From Bacillus gaemokensis (lineage in GTDB: Bacteria; Bacillota; Bacilli; Bacillales; Bacillaceae_G), in NCBI RefSeq assembly GCF_001590835.1, contig NZ_LTAQ01000008.1, forward strand, positions 20,127-84,126: a DNA stretch of 64,000 nt. The letters are read 5' to 3'. How positions within the stretch are numbered: the stretch's first letter is position 1; every line of letters begins with the position of its first letter. Position numbers and translations under genes: made by a program. A model generated the notes under the pieces. It saw only the letters and a list, made by a program, of their open reading frames with translations, was not told the DNA's origin and did not search any database. This document shows, in pieces, positions 27,516-36,507 of this stretch.

Positions 27516-28162
27516 AGAAGCATGTATTACCGTGGATTTTCATTATTGTTGTCGCAGTTGGATGGTATATCGCTTGGTCTTATTTACCAGAGAAAATTCC
27601 GCGTCATTACAACGTTGAAGGGACGGTCGACGGATACTTTTCTAAAGTAGAGGCAGTCTCTGTTTCAATGGGAAGCATGATACTGTTTTATGTTATATGG
27701 ATATTTATGGGGAAAATTGATTTAAAGAAGGGGAATCATAAACAGCATGCTAAAGCACTTTCTGTGACAAACCATGCTATTCTTTTTGTTGTTTTTGGAT
27801 GTAACATATTCGCATTGTTAGCTTTATCTGGATACATTGTTTCAGGCTCAATAGCATTTAATTTTGGATTAGGGACGATATTTCTTGTACTGGGTAATTA
27901 TATGCAGCAGACAAAGCCAAATGGTTTTGTGGGAATTCGAATGTATTGGACATTAGAAAATCCAGAAGTATGGCGTAAAACACATCGATTTTCTTCAAAG
28001 GTATTTGTAATCGGGGGAATATTCATGTATGTTGCTGCAGTATTTCCTGATCCTATTAATATGTTTAGTGCGGTTGGAACTATATTATTATGCGTTATTA
28101 TCTCAACGATAAAATCATATTCCATTTATAAAAAAGAAATAGAGTTAGACGGAAAATATTAA
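27512..28162 (+). CDS. sdpI: SdpI-family immunity membrane protein (first copy)
   Basis: 216 residues, six predicted helices. N-terminal DUF1648 part has PEKIPRHYNVEGTVDGYFSK, and the C-terminal SdpI signature has VGIRMYWTLENPEVWRKTHRFSSKVF. SdpI protects against the SDP peptide and signals to SdpR. No sdpC toxin gene or sdpAB maturation genes are present in the window, so this is immunity without toxin at this locus. Confidence 0.9.
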   Translation: MKKHVLPWIFIIVVAVGWYIAWSYLPEKIPRHYNVEGTVDGYFSKVEAVSVSMGSMILFYVIWIFMGKIDLKKGNHKQHAKALSVTNHAILFVVFGCNIFALLALSGYIVSGSIAFNFGLGTIFLVLGNYMQQTKPNGFVGIRMYWTLENPEVWRKTHRFSSKVFVIGGIFMYVAAVFPDPINMFSAVGTILLCVIISTIKSYSIYKKEIELDGKY

Positions 28163-28189
28163 AAGATTGAATAAGGGGAGTGCGCAAGA

Positions 28190-28825
28190 ATGAAGAAACA
28201 TATTTTTGCAATCATATTAATTCTTACAACATGTCTAGCATGGGCAATTTCTTGGCCTCATTTACCAAATACAATTGCGACCCATTGGAGCGGCGGGACT
28301 CCTGATGGATTTTCTTCTAAATTATATGCCATGATGTTCATGGTAGGTATCATGATTGGTTGTTACGTATTTCTAAATGTTTTACAAAAGATTGATCCAA
28401 AGAAAGAAAACTATGAAAAGTTTTCTAAAGCTTTGATGATGATAAATAATGGACTAATGGTTGTTTTATTTATAGGGAATATCGATATTATTACAAACGG
28501 TTTAGGATATAACGTATTTATTAATCGGGTGCCAGAATTATTTGTCGGTATTTTATTTTTAATCATTGGCAACTATTTACCACAATGTAAACCGAATTTC
28601 TTCGTTGGCATGCGTAATCCATGGACACTCAGTAATGAGGAAGTATGGCGCAAAACACACCGTTTTAGCGGAAAAGTATTTGTAGCTTTAGGAATTATCA
28701 TGATCGTAAGTATTTTTGTGCAAGCTGATTGGAGATCTTATATGATGCTTGCAATGATAGTAGTTGCCGTGTTACTGACGAATTTATATTCTTACATTTT
28801 ATATAAGAAGGAAATGCAATTGTAA
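28190..28825 (+). CDS. SdpI-family immunity membrane protein (second copy)
   Basis: 211 residues, same layout as the upstream gene: PNTIATHWSGGTPDGFSSK near 25 and VGMRNPWTLSNEEVWRKTHRFSGKVF near 140. It follows by 27 bp with its own GGGGAG site, so the two form a tandem pair under SdpR. The pair differ most in the loops between helices, which would suit different ligands, but that is inference. Confidence 0.9.
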   Translation: MKKHIFAIILILTTCLAWAISWPHLPNTIATHWSGGTPDGFSSKLYAMMFMVGIMIGCYVFLNVLQKIDPKKENYEKFSKALMMINNGLMVVLFIGNIDIITNGLGYNVFINRVPELFVGILFLIIGNYLPQCKPNFFVGMRNPWTLSNEEVWRKTHRFSGKVFVALGIIMIVSIFVQADWRSYMMLAMIVVAVLLTNLYSYILYKKEMQL

Positions 28826-28861
28826 ATAGAAGGAATCGCTTTTTAGGGCGGTTTAGAATTG

Positions 28862-28920
28862 ATTATACGTAGTAAGGATAAAGTCTTATTACGTATAATT
28901 TCGGGTTTTTAGTCTGAATA
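28862..28920 (+). terminator. Terminator after the sdpI pair
   Basis: ATTATACGTA-G-TAAG pairs with CTTA-T-TACGTATAAT (arms 28862-28900), followed by TTTCGGGTTTTT. Confidence 0.65.
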
Positions 28921-29052
28921 TTCAAAAAATATTTTGAAGAAATTCAATCTTGATATTTGATATTTGATTATGAGTAGGGATGTTAGAGGAATGGAGCACA
29001 GGAAAAGGTTAAGCTGATTCTATACTAGTGAAAATCGTTTGGGGGAGAGCAT

Positions 29053-29769
29053 ATGTTAGAAATAATCAATTTTAGCAAAACATACAAAGGTGGTAGAAAA
29101 GCAGTAGATCATTTGAATCTAGTTGTTCAAGCAGGAGATATTTTTGGATTTATCGGACATAACGGTGCGGGAAAAAGTACGACGATTAAATCGCTAGTAG
29201 GTGTTATAGATTTCGAGGAGGGCGAGATTTTTGTTGATGGACATTCAGTGAAAAAGGATCCTATTGCGTGTAAGAGAGTGATGGCATATATTCCTGATAA
29301 TCCAGATTTATACGAGCAATTAACCGGAATTCAATATTTGAACTTTGTTGCCGATGTTTTTGAGGTGTCTGCAAAAGATAGGGAAGAACGGATAAAGAAA
29401 TACGGGGATGATTTTGAGATTACAGCGTATTTGGGAGATTTAATCTCTTCCTACTCACACGGTATGAAACAAAAAGTAGCAATTATATCGGCAGTTTTGC
29501 ATCATCCCAAATTATTAGTTTTGGATGAGCCTTTTGTTGGGCTTGATCCGAAAGCGGCCATCGTACTTAAGAATATTATGAGGGAACTTTGCGGATCAGG
29601 CAGTGCGATTTTCTTTTCTACCCATGTATTAGATGTGGCAGAAAAATTATGTAATAAGATAGCGATGATCAATAAAGGAAAACTAGCAATATCAGGGGAA
29701 GTAAAGTCTCTCATAAAGGAAAATTCATTAGAAGAGCTCTTTATGAAGGTACTTGCTGATGACAAATAA
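29053..29769 (+). CDS. ABC exporter ATPase
   Basis: 238 residues. Walker A GHNGAGKST near 36, signature SSYSHGMKQKVAII near 137, Walker B LLVLDEPFVGLDPKAA near 156. The NPDLYEQLTG Q-loop region and overall type match the BcrA/CcmA exporters. It overlaps the membrane gene by 11 bases. Substrate unknown; a bacteriocin or drug exporter is one possibility. Confidence 0.88.
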   Translation: MLEIINFSKTYKGGRKAVDHLNLVVQAGDIFGFIGHNGAGKSTTIKSLVGVIDFEEGEIFVDGHSVKKDPIACKRVMAYIPDNPDLYEQLTGIQYLNFVADVFEVSAKDREERIKKYGDDFEITAYLGDLISSYSHGMKQKVAIISAVLHHPKLLVLDEPFVGLDPKAAIVLKNIMRELCGSGSAIFFSTHVLDVAEKLCNKIAMINKGKLAISGEVKSLIKENSLEELFMKVLADDK

Positions 29770-31333
29770 TACGCTAGCTCTTTTAAAAATTCGTCTTATA
29801 ACGCAGCTAGGCCTAAATACTTTTAAATATGAAAAAGATAAGAAAAAGAAGCAGAATAAAATTTTAATTTCAGTATCTATTGCCTTTGTTGGTGTCATGT
29901 TGATGGGATATTGTGGGGGCACAGCATATGGATTGATAAAACTTGGAATAGGAGAGGTCATTCCGGTCTATGCATTCGTTATTAGCAGTGTATTAGTTTT
30001 ATTTTTCACTATGTTTAAGGCAAATGGCGAGATTTTTGCTTTTAAGGATTATGAGTTTGTGATGTCTTTACCGATTCGTGTAAGTACTGTTATTGCTAGT
30101 AGATTTTTGTATTTATACGTACTAAATACACTCTTTTCAATCATAATTATGCTTCCAATGGGCGCTGTTTATTGTATATATGAAAAGCCATCAGCTTTTT
30201 TCTACTTGATGTGGTTTATCACTCTGTTTACAGTATCTTTAATTCCAACAACAATTGCAGCAGTTTTTGGTGCATGTATTACGGCTATCGCCTCTAAATT
30301 TAGACATGCGAATAAAGTCACTACCATTTTAAGTTTCATGGCAATTATTATATTTGGATTTATTATGTTCAAACAGGGAAATACAAAATATAGTTTTACT
30401 AATCTTGAAGGGATTGGGGCAATTGTTTCAGAGGAATTAGCTAAAGTGTATCCATTAGCTACCATTTTTCAAAAAGCAATTGTTGATGCTAATATGGGAG
30501 CTTTTGTTCTTTTTGTTGGGATATCAGTTATTTGGTATTATCTTTTTGTAAAAATACTCTCTTTGAAATATAAGCAAATCAATACAGCTATTTCTACGTA
30601 TCACATGCATTCAAATTACAAAGTTGATCGTATGAAAAAAGAAAAAGTATTGATTGCATTATATAAAAAAGAACGGAAGCGTTTCTTTTCTTCCACAGTA
30701 TATGTGATAAATAATGGTATGGGAGTTGTGATGGCAGTTGCCGCCTCACTTGCAGTGGTTGTAGTAGGGCCAAGTCAATTAATAGGGTACCCTGGAATCG
30801 AAACGATTTTGCAAAGGGTTGCACCATTTGTGCTTTCAGCAATGATTTCGATGACATGTACATCATGTGTGTCATTGTCGTTAGAGGGGAAAAACGTATG
30901 GATTATCAAATCATTGCCTCTTACACCTAAGATCATTTATGACAGTAAGGTTCTCATGAACCTTTCGCTGAGCCTACCTGCATCGGTTATTAGCGCTATA
31001 CTTATGATTATAGGTTTAGAGCCGGATATTTGGACTTCTATTTTAATCGTAATTACTCCCATCACATATTCATTTTTTTCAGCGATATGGGGTATTTTTA
31101 TTAATAATCGATTTGGTTATTATGACTGGGTGTCAGAAACACAAGTGGTGAAACAGAGTGTGGGATCTGTTCTTGGCATGTTTGGAGGCATGATTATGGC
31201 TGTCATTCCAGGCTTTTTAGCAGGTGCGGTTATGATAGGGGACTATAGGGTATTTACTTTTGTAGTTGTTGTGGTGATTTCTGTTATTACCATGTTACTG
31301 TACAACAATGAGTCTAGAAAAAGTATAAAGTGA
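29759..31333 (+). CDS. ABC exporter membrane subunit (12-helix type)
   Basis: 524 residues with about twelve helices and a cytoplasmic linker around 265-300 (KVDRMKKEKVLIALYKKERKRF). The pattern fits the large 'putative ABC exporter' family (PF16949) paired with BcrA-like ATPases. ATG 29759 is preceded by AAGG within the ATPase gene; a TTG six bases earlier is less likely. Partner of the upstream ATPase by overlap. Confidence 0.8.
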   Translation: MTNNTLALLKIRLITQLGLNTFKYEKDKKKKQNKILISVSIAFVGVMLMGYCGGTAYGLIKLGIGEVIPVYAFVISSVLVLFFTMFKANGEIFAFKDYEFVMSLPIRVSTVIASRFLYLYVLNTLFSIIIMLPMGAVYCIYEKPSAFFYLMWFITLFTVSLIPTTIAAVFGACITAIASKFRHANKVTTILSFMAIIIFGFIMFKQGNTKYSFTNLEGIGAIVSEELAKVYPLATIFQKAIVDANMGAFVLFVGISVIWYYLFVKILSLKYKQINTAISTYHMHSNYKVDRMKKEKVLIALYKKERKRFFSSTVYVINNGMGVVMAVAASLAVVVVGPSQLIGYPGIETILQRVAPFVLSAMISMTCTSCVSLSLEGKNVWIIKSLPLTPKIIYDSKVLMNLSLSLPASVISAILMIIGLEPDIWTSILIVITPITYSFFSAIWGIFINNRFGYYDWVSETQVVKQSVGSVLGMFGGMIMAVIPGFLAGAVMIGDYRVFTFVVVVVISVITMLLYNNESRKSIK

Positions 31334-31340
31334 AATGCTT

Positions 31341-31531
31341 ATAAATACAAATTGAAAAACCGACATAAACCTTTCCGTTTAGGTGGGAGAGAGCATCCGG
31401 CCATGCATAGAAACGGTCAGATCCTCTTCCTGCCCCATGCCGAGTTAAAACACAGAGAGAAAACAAGTATAGGTCACCTTTTGATCTTCATAGCAGCGAC
31501 TTATATGTTGGAAAATCAAAAATGGATATAG
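31341..31531 (+). repeat. bcr-like dispersed repeat, copy 1
   Basis: About 190 bp with the landmarks AGGTGGGAGAGAGCATCCGG, CCATGCATAGAAACGGTCAG, CTCTTCCTGCCCCATGCC and, at the end, CTTATATGTTGGAAAATCAA. Three more copies lie at 40362, 50176 and 54615, all in this orientation. GGGAGAG pairs with CTCTTCC. Size and genome distribution resemble bcr repeats described in the B. cereus group (bcr1 is about 155 bp), but I cannot confirm which one. Confidence 0.8.
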
Positions 31532-31532
31532 A

Positions 31533-31568
31533 TAAAGCACTCATCTATAAGATGGGTGCTTTTTTTTA
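31533..31568 (+). terminator. Terminator between the exporter and the second bceAB operon
   Basis: AAAGCACTCATCT / AGATGGGTGCTTT stem around ATA, then seven T. Confidence 0.9.
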
Positions 31569-31569
31569 C

Positions 31570-31634
31570 CTTACAGAATTGTAATGTTCATGTAAGGAGA
31601 ATGAATAGATGGTATGTTATCCCAATGTTATAGT
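31570..31634 (+). promoter_or_regulatory. TTACA-box promoter P1 of the second bceAB operon
   Basis: CTTACA at 31570 followed by N4-TGTAATGTT, TGTAAG at 31591-31596, 8 bp, -35 ATAGAT (31605-31610), 18 bp, -10 TATAGT (31629-31634). TTACA-N4-TGTAA agrees with the BceR binding pattern known from B. subtilis. Confidence 0.75.
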
Positions 31635-31686
31635 AACAAAGTGGTTATTTCGTGAAGTGAAATTTATGTTTCTTCTGCTAAGTGGC

Positions 31687-31751
31687 CTTACATAACTGTC
31701 ATGTTTGTGTAAGAAACATCGATAGTGGCAAAAGTAGAAGTTAGATATAGT
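31687..31751 (+). promoter_or_regulatory. TTACA-box promoter P2 of the second bceAB operon
   Basis: CTTACA at 31687, TGTCATGTT, TGTAAG at 31708-31713, 8 bp, -35 ATAGTG (31722-31727), 18 bp, -10 TATAGT (31746-31751), 35 bp before the ATPase ATG. All spacings equal those of P1. Confidence 0.78.
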
Positions 31752-31786
31752 GAAAATAGAGAATAGAAGAAGAGAGGGATATAGAT

Positions 31787-32557
31787 ATGAAAACAGTATT
31801 AGAAGCGAAACATATAAAAAAAGTATATGATACGGGTGGAAATAAATTTGAAGCGTTAAAAGGTATTAACTTACAAGTTCAAGAAGGCGAATTCGTTGGA
31901 ATTATGGGACCTTCTGGATCGGGTAAAACGACTCTTTTAAATGTGCTTTCGACGATTGATAATGCAACGAGCGGTGAAATTTTAATTGATGGAAAAGACA
32001 TTGTGAAAATGAATGATGATAAATTAGCATTATTCCGCCGTGATCATTTAGGGTTCATTTTCCAAGATTATAACTTATTAGATACGCTAACGGTGAAAGA
32101 GAATATTGCGTTGCCACTTGCGTTATCTAAAGTGAAAACAAGTGAAATTGATCGCCGTGTTCTTGAAATTTCGAAGAAGTTTGGTATTGATCATATTTTA
32201 AGTCAATATCCATATCAAGCATCTGGTGGGCAGAAGCAGCGCTGCGCAGCATCTCGTGCAATCGTTACAAATCCAAGTATGATCTTTGGAGATGAGCCAA
32301 CGGGAGCACTTGATTCAAAATCAGCGACAGATTTATTGGAAAGCATGAAATCATTAAATGAATACGATAATTCAACAATTTTAATGGTAACGCATGATGC
32401 ATTTGCAGCAAGTTATTGTAAACGCGTTATCTTCATTAAAGATGGCGAGTTATATAAAGAATCGCACCGCGGGGAATTAACTCGTAAACAATTCTTCCAA
32501 CAAGTAGTAGACATGATGTCCACAATTTCTGGAGGTACAATGGATGACGTTATCTAG
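31787..32557 (+). CDS. BceA-type ABC transporter ATPase (second module)
   Basis: 256 residues. Walker A GPSGSGKTT near 41, FIFQDYNLLDTLT near 92, signature ASGGQKQRCAASRA near 145, Walker B MIFGDEPTGALDSKS near 165, THDAFAASYC near 208. It overlaps the permease by 14 bases. No kinase or regulator gene adjoins it, unusual for Bce modules, but two TTACA-box promoters stand in front. Confidence 0.92.
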   Translation: MKTVLEAKHIKKVYDTGGNKFEALKGINLQVQEGEFVGIMGPSGSGKTTLLNVLSTIDNATSGEILIDGKDIVKMNDDKLALFRRDHLGFIFQDYNLLDTLTVKENIALPLALSKVKTSEIDRRVLEISKKFGIDHILSQYPYQASGGQKQRCAASRAIVTNPSMIFGDEPTGALDSKSATDLLESMKSLNEYDNSTILMVTHDAFAASYCKRVIFIKDGELYKESHRGELTRKQFFQQVVDMMSTISGGTMDDVI

Positions 32558-34493
32558 TATTGCCCTCCGCAATATACAGCGGAATTTTAAAGATTACTTT
32601 CTATATTTTGCTTCAATGATTTTCAGCATCGTCATTTATTTTACATTTAAGGCGCTCGAATATAACTCTCAAATGGAAAAAGCAGCGGAAGGCTCTAAGA
32701 AAATTAGTGGAGCATTCCAAGTATCCAGTGTGATGCTGATTATTTTCGTAGCGGTATTTATTATATACTCTAATGGATTCTTTACACGTAAACGTAAAAA
32801 AGAAGTTGGATTATATTCACTGCTTGGAATTCGAAAAAAACAAATTGGTAAAATGTTATTTTATGAAAATATGCTAATGGGATTCGTATCATTAGTCATC
32901 GGGATTGCAATTGGTAGTGTACTTTCGAAGTTATTCCTTGAACTATTAGTAAGCATGATGGGACTGAACTTAAATGTTCACTTTGAAGTGCCAATGTCCG
33001 CAATTATTGATACAGCAATTATCTTCTTTGTGATTATTCTTTATACATCACTTCAAGGATACCGTTTAATCTATCGCTTTAAATTAATCGAACTTTTCCG
33101 TGCGGAGCGTGAAGGAGAATCAATGCCAAAAGGATCAATGATTATGGCTTTGATTTCAATCTTCTTAATTGGTTCTGGTTATTTCTTATCACTTACATTT
33201 ATGAAGGCTGCTAAATACGCTGACTTTATGATGGTTGCTTTTTACATCCTGCTTGCAACGGTACTTGGTACATATTTACTGTTTACATTTTTTACAGTAT
33301 TTGTACTAAAACGAGCGAAATATAAGAAATCATCTTTCTATAACGGTATGAACATGGTAATAACGTCACAACTATTGTACCGTATTAAAGGCAATGCAAA
33401 ATCTCTTGCGACAATTGCAATATTAAGTGCGGTAACATTAACGGCAGTTGGTACGTCCGTTACGATGTATTACAACACATTTACCCAAGCCAAGGAATTT
33501 GCACCGCATAGTTATTCGTATGAGAAAAAAGGCACAGCATTAGATAATAAAGTAAATACAATTCTTGCTGAAGAAAAGAAAAATCATCCCGTCACAGATC
33601 AATTTGAAGTTGAGATGATTCCTGTTAAAGGGAAATTTGAAGGGAAACAAGCAGATATGCTTGGAAATACTCATTATCGAATTACTGAGCAATACCAGCT
33701 TATCTCCCAATCAAACTTTACTAACATTGCAAAAAAAATGAATATAGATGTAGTAGATGTGGAAGCTAATGAAGCTTTTGTATATGATAATTCATATATT
33801 GAAGGGCATGAGTTTAGCATTGACTATAAAGGGAATAAAGCAGTATTCCCGATTGGAAATGAAACGAAGACGCTAACAATTAAAGGTACAGGAAGCAGTA
33901 ATATTACGAACTTAGGTGAGTTATTTGTAATTGTTCCAGATCAAGTATATGAAGAGGCGAAAAAAGTAGCTGGAACACGCGTTGTAAAAAATATTGATGT
34001 TAAAGATGAAAGAAATAGTAAAGTTTTAACAGAAAAATTAGCAAAAGTAATGCCGGCTGGAAAATCTGAATTTGAAACACCATTCAGAGACTTTTACACT
34101 GGTTTCCATATGGGACTTGAAGCAACAGGCTTAATGATGTTTATCGGTCTATTCCTAGGCTTAGTCTTCTTACTCGCAACAGGTTCTATCATTTATTTCA
34201 AGCAGTTAACAGAAGCAAGTGCGGATCGCGATCGCTACGTAGTACTTCGTAAAGTCGGAGTAACAAAAAAAGAAATGAAGAAGGCGGTTGCAAAACAAGT
34301 AAGTTTTATCTTCGCAATTCCATTAGTAGTAGGGATTTGCCACAGCTTATTTGCTTTAAAAGGTTTATCAACATTAATGCCATATGAAATACTGATCCCA
34401 TTATTAATGAGTATCGGTGTGTATAGCGTTATTTATATTGGATATTACTTCTTAACAGTTCGTTCTTACTATAAGATTGTGAGCGCGAAGTAA
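32544..34493 (+). CDS. BceB-type ABC transporter permease (second module)
   Basis: 649 residues, ten helices with a large extracellular domain at about 310-525. N-terminal SSIALRNIQRNFKDYFLYFAS and C-terminal ADRDRYVVLRKVGVTKKEMKKAVAKQ are the usual Bce permease signatures. The extracellular domain is Lys-rich and unlike those of the other three permeases here, suggesting another peptide ligand. ATG within the end of the ATPase gene after GGAGGT. Confidence 0.9.
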   Translation: MTLSSIALRNIQRNFKDYFLYFASMIFSIVIYFTFKALEYNSQMEKAAEGSKKISGAFQVSSVMLIIFVAVFIIYSNGFFTRKRKKEVGLYSLLGIRKKQIGKMLFYENMLMGFVSLVIGIAIGSVLSKLFLELLVSMMGLNLNVHFEVPMSAIIDTAIIFFVIILYTSLQGYRLIYRFKLIELFRAEREGESMPKGSMIMALISIFLIGSGYFLSLTFMKAAKYADFMMVAFYILLATVLGTYLLFTFFTVFVLKRAKYKKSSFYNGMNMVITSQLLYRIKGNAKSLATIAILSAVTLTAVGTSVTMYYNTFTQAKEFAPHSYSYEKKGTALDNKVNTILAEEKKNHPVTDQFEVEMIPVKGKFEGKQADMLGNTHYRITEQYQLISQSNFTNIAKKMNIDVVDVEANEAFVYDNSYIEGHEFSIDYKGNKAVFPIGNETKTLTIKGTGSSNITNLGELFVIVPDQVYEEAKKVAGTRVVKNIDVKDERNSKVLTEKLAKVMPAGKSEFETPFRDFYTGFHMGLEATGLMMFIGLFLGLVFLLATGSIIYFKQLTEASADRDRYVVLRKVGVTKKEMKKAVAKQVSFIFAIPLVVGICHSLFALKGLSTLMPYEILIPLLMSIGVYSVIYIGYYFLTVRSYYKIVSAK

Positions 34494-34498
34494 TGAAA

Positions 34499-34537
34499 GA
34501 AGCAGCTATTGTTATAGGCAATAGCTGCTTTTTTATT
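34499..34537 (+). terminator. Terminator of the second bceAB operon
   Basis: AAGCAGCTATTG / CAATAGCTGCTT with loop TTATAGG, then six T. The one at 36354 is similar in sequence (GCAGCTATT arms). Confidence 0.9.
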
Positions 34538-34572
34538 TATATGTAGTACTGTTACAATATATCTTTCTCTTC

Positions 34573-34627
34573 TTAAGAAAATGTTAAGAAACCTCCTCGG
34601 TATTTGTTAAGAAATGATAGTTATACT
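34573..34627 (+). promoter_or_regulatory. Activator-type promoter with phased TTAAGAAA repeats
   Basis: TTAAGAAA at 34573, 34584 and 34607, i.e. 11 and 23 bp apart (one and two helical turns), ahead of TATACT (34622-34627). The -35 position (GGTATT) is poor. This is typical of promoters activated by OmpR-family regulators, and drives the methyltransferase-DedA pair. Confidence 0.65.
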
Positions 34628-34670
34628 TAGAGCCAGGTTACAAAATACCGAATGAACGGAGAGAGGATAG

Positions 34671-35249
34671 ATGCAACGCATTACATTCTTAACTCAATTT
34701 ATTAAACATCCGAAGAATACTGGGGCAATCGCACCTAGTTCAAACATATTAGTGAAGAAAATAGTCGATGCAATCAATTTTGAACAAGCACAGTACATTG
34801 TAGAATTAGGACCTGGAACAGGCTCCTTTACAAGAGAGATTATGAAGAGAAAAAAGAAACAAACTACATTTATTCTTATAGAAATTAATGAAGTTTGTTT
34901 CAAAGAGTTACAGAAACGGTTTAAGAATGATCCAAGCGTTGTGGTCATACATGGATCAGCTGAAAATATAAACAAGTATATGAAAGAGTTATGTATAGAT
35001 AAAGTGGATTATATATTATCTGGCTTACCATTTACCTCATTACCGCTGGAAGTATCATCACGTATTTTAGAAAATGTGATGGAATCATTACAAGAGAATG
35101 GCAAGTTTATTACATTCCAATATTCGCTTGTAAGAAAAGGATTTATACAAAATTTCTTCCCGGAAATTTCACTGAAAAAAGTTTGGTTTAATTTTCCGCC
35201 AGCCTATGTCTTTAGTTGTAGAAAAGAGACTAGGAGGATATACGCGTAA
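34671..35249 (+). CDS. Small SAM-dependent methyltransferase (phospholipid or rRNA-adenine type)
   Basis: 192 residues. SAM motif VELGPGTGSFTREI near 43, then LIEIN near 70, HGSAENI near 95 and a catalytic-region LSGLPFTSLP near 116. This GLPF motif is typical of the bacterial phospholipid N-methyltransferase / KsgA-like group; true rRNA dimethylases have NLPY. With a DedA protein next to it, membrane lipid modification is the more likely role, though rRNA adenine methylation is not excluded. The stop overlaps the next ATG. Confidence 0.75.
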   Translation: MQRITFLTQFIKHPKNTGAIAPSSNILVKKIVDAINFEQAQYIVELGPGTGSFTREIMKRKKKQTTFILIEINEVCFKELQKRFKNDPSVVVIHGSAENINKYMKELCIDKVDYILSGLPFTSLPLEVSSRILENVMESLQENGKFITFQYSLVRKGFIQNFFPEISLKKVWFNFPPAYVFSCRKETRRIYA

Positions 35250-35860
35250 TGGAATTACATGAATTGTTATCCTATATTGAACAGTATGGGTATTGGGCTT
35301 TATTCTTTTGTCTATGGCTCGGGATTATAGGCATGCCAATTCCAGATGAAATGATTGTGATGAGTGGTGGATTTGTATCATCACTGGGTATATTGCGTGT
35401 AATTCCTGCTTTCTTGTTAACATATTTAGGCGTTGTTTCAGGTCTTTCTTTAGGATATATACTTGGAAAAGTATTTGGTTCTAAAATACTTGATAAATTG
35501 ATGAAAAAGAAAAAAGTAAAGTATCTTTTAAAGTCAAAAGAGATGATTGGGAAATACGGACATTATGCATTAGTAACAAGTTATTTTATACCTGTGGTTA
35601 GACATATCGTTCCGTATTTAGTTGGGATGAATCAGATGTCATTTCAAACATATGCTTTGTATTCTTATACGACAGGATTTGTCTGGACGCTTCTCTATTT
35701 TATGCTTGGTTCCATGTTTGGTAAACATATCGAGACGATTGTAGCACTTGCTACGAAGTATGGCATGTATTTTGGTGGTGTAGTTGTCGTCATAGCGAGT
35801 ATTTCTTATTTGTATATGCAGAAGAAAACTCCGGTGGTAGAGAAACGAATGAATAATTGA
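35249..35860 (+). CDS. DedA-family membrane protein
   Basis: 203 residues. DedA signatures: GIIGMPIPDEMIVMSGG near 28, GLSLGYILGKVFG near 67 and the FIPVVRHIVPYLVGMNQM motif near 115 with the family Arg. DedA proteins act in undecaprenyl-phosphate or phospholipid recycling and affect resistance to cationic peptides. Overlap with the methyltransferase (TAATG) indicates joint expression. The Glu in PIPDE is the usual acidic position. Confidence 0.9.
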   Translation: MELHELLSYIEQYGYWALFFCLWLGIIGMPIPDEMIVMSGGFVSSLGILRVIPAFLLTYLGVVSGLSLGYILGKVFGSKILDKLMKKKKVKYLLKSKEMIGKYGHYALVTSYFIPVVRHIVPYLVGMNQMSFQTYALYSYTTGFVWTLLYFMLGSMFGKHIETIVALATKYGMYFGGVVVVIASISYLYMQKKTPVVEKRMNN

Positions 35861-35954
35861 GAGAGGGGATAGATAATCGGGAATATGTGAGTAAAGGATA
35901 AGTAAGTTGAAAAAATGAAAGTCTAAATAAAATCAAAAAAGGCGGAATTTATAT

Positions 35955-36323
35955 ATGAAACAATTTATTATTGGAACTGCACTACTTGTAGCTGGAATAG
36001 GTATATTCTTAATGAAAGGCGGCGTTATGATTGATCGTTTAAATCCACTTGTAAAAACTGATACGTATTATACAGTTGTAAAAACCGATGGTACACATTT
36101 AGGAAAAGATAGTATGAAAAAAGATAGTGAAAGCTATGAGTACCACTTCAAAGGTTATAACGATAAAGGTAAAGAACAAGATATTATTATTAATGTAACA
36201 AAAAATCTTCGTCAAGGAGCATACTTAGAAGTAGCTGCTAAAGGACAAAACGGTAAATCTTGGGGAGAAGTGCAACCAAATGAAATTCCTGATGTAGCGA
36301 AAGCAAAATTAGGATTGAAGTAA
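35955..36323 (+). CDS. YxeA-family secreted/membrane-anchored protein
   Basis: 122 residues. An N-terminal uncleaved-type helix (FIIGTALLVAGIGIFL) leads into a small beta-rich domain with KTDTYYTVV and YEYHFKGYNDKGKEQDI, as in YxeA/DUF1093. Family members are often near two-component or Bce-type loci; function is unknown. It has a weak GGCGG ribosome binding site and its own terminator. Confidence 0.8.
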   Translation: MKQFIIGTALLVAGIGIFLMKGGVMIDRLNPLVKTDTYYTVVKTDGTHLGKDSMKKDSESYEYHFKGYNDKGKEQDIIINVTKNLRQGAYLEVAAKGQNGKSWGEVQPNEIPDVAKAKLGLK

Positions 36324-36353
36324 TAGAGAATAGAAAATAACTCTTGAAGTAAT

Positions 36354-36389
36354 GAAAAAGCAGCTATTTTAAAAAATAGCTGCTTTTTG
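36354..36389 (+). terminator. Terminator after the YxeA-like gene
   Basis: AAAAAGCAGCTATTTT / AATAGCTGCTTTTT hairpin. Confidence 0.9.
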
Positions 36390-36507
36390 ATAATCTATTT
36401 TTGATTCACATTTAGGAAATGTAATTATACCGTAGATAAGGAGAAAGAGGATCTTCTCTTTATTTGACTTCATAATTGAGGGATGTAGAGGAAGTGGAGC
36501 ATCATCT

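Noticed and set aside
27512-28825. SdpC-type toxin or sdpAB genes near sdpRI
   Set aside because: Neighbouring genes are a Bce cassette and an ABC exporter; no secreted precursor with the SdpC pattern seen.
31600-31629. A nine-codon leader peptide (ATG at 31601) before the second bceAB pair
   Set aside because: The GGAG lies directly against the ATG, too near for translation, and the frame overlaps the P1 promoter.
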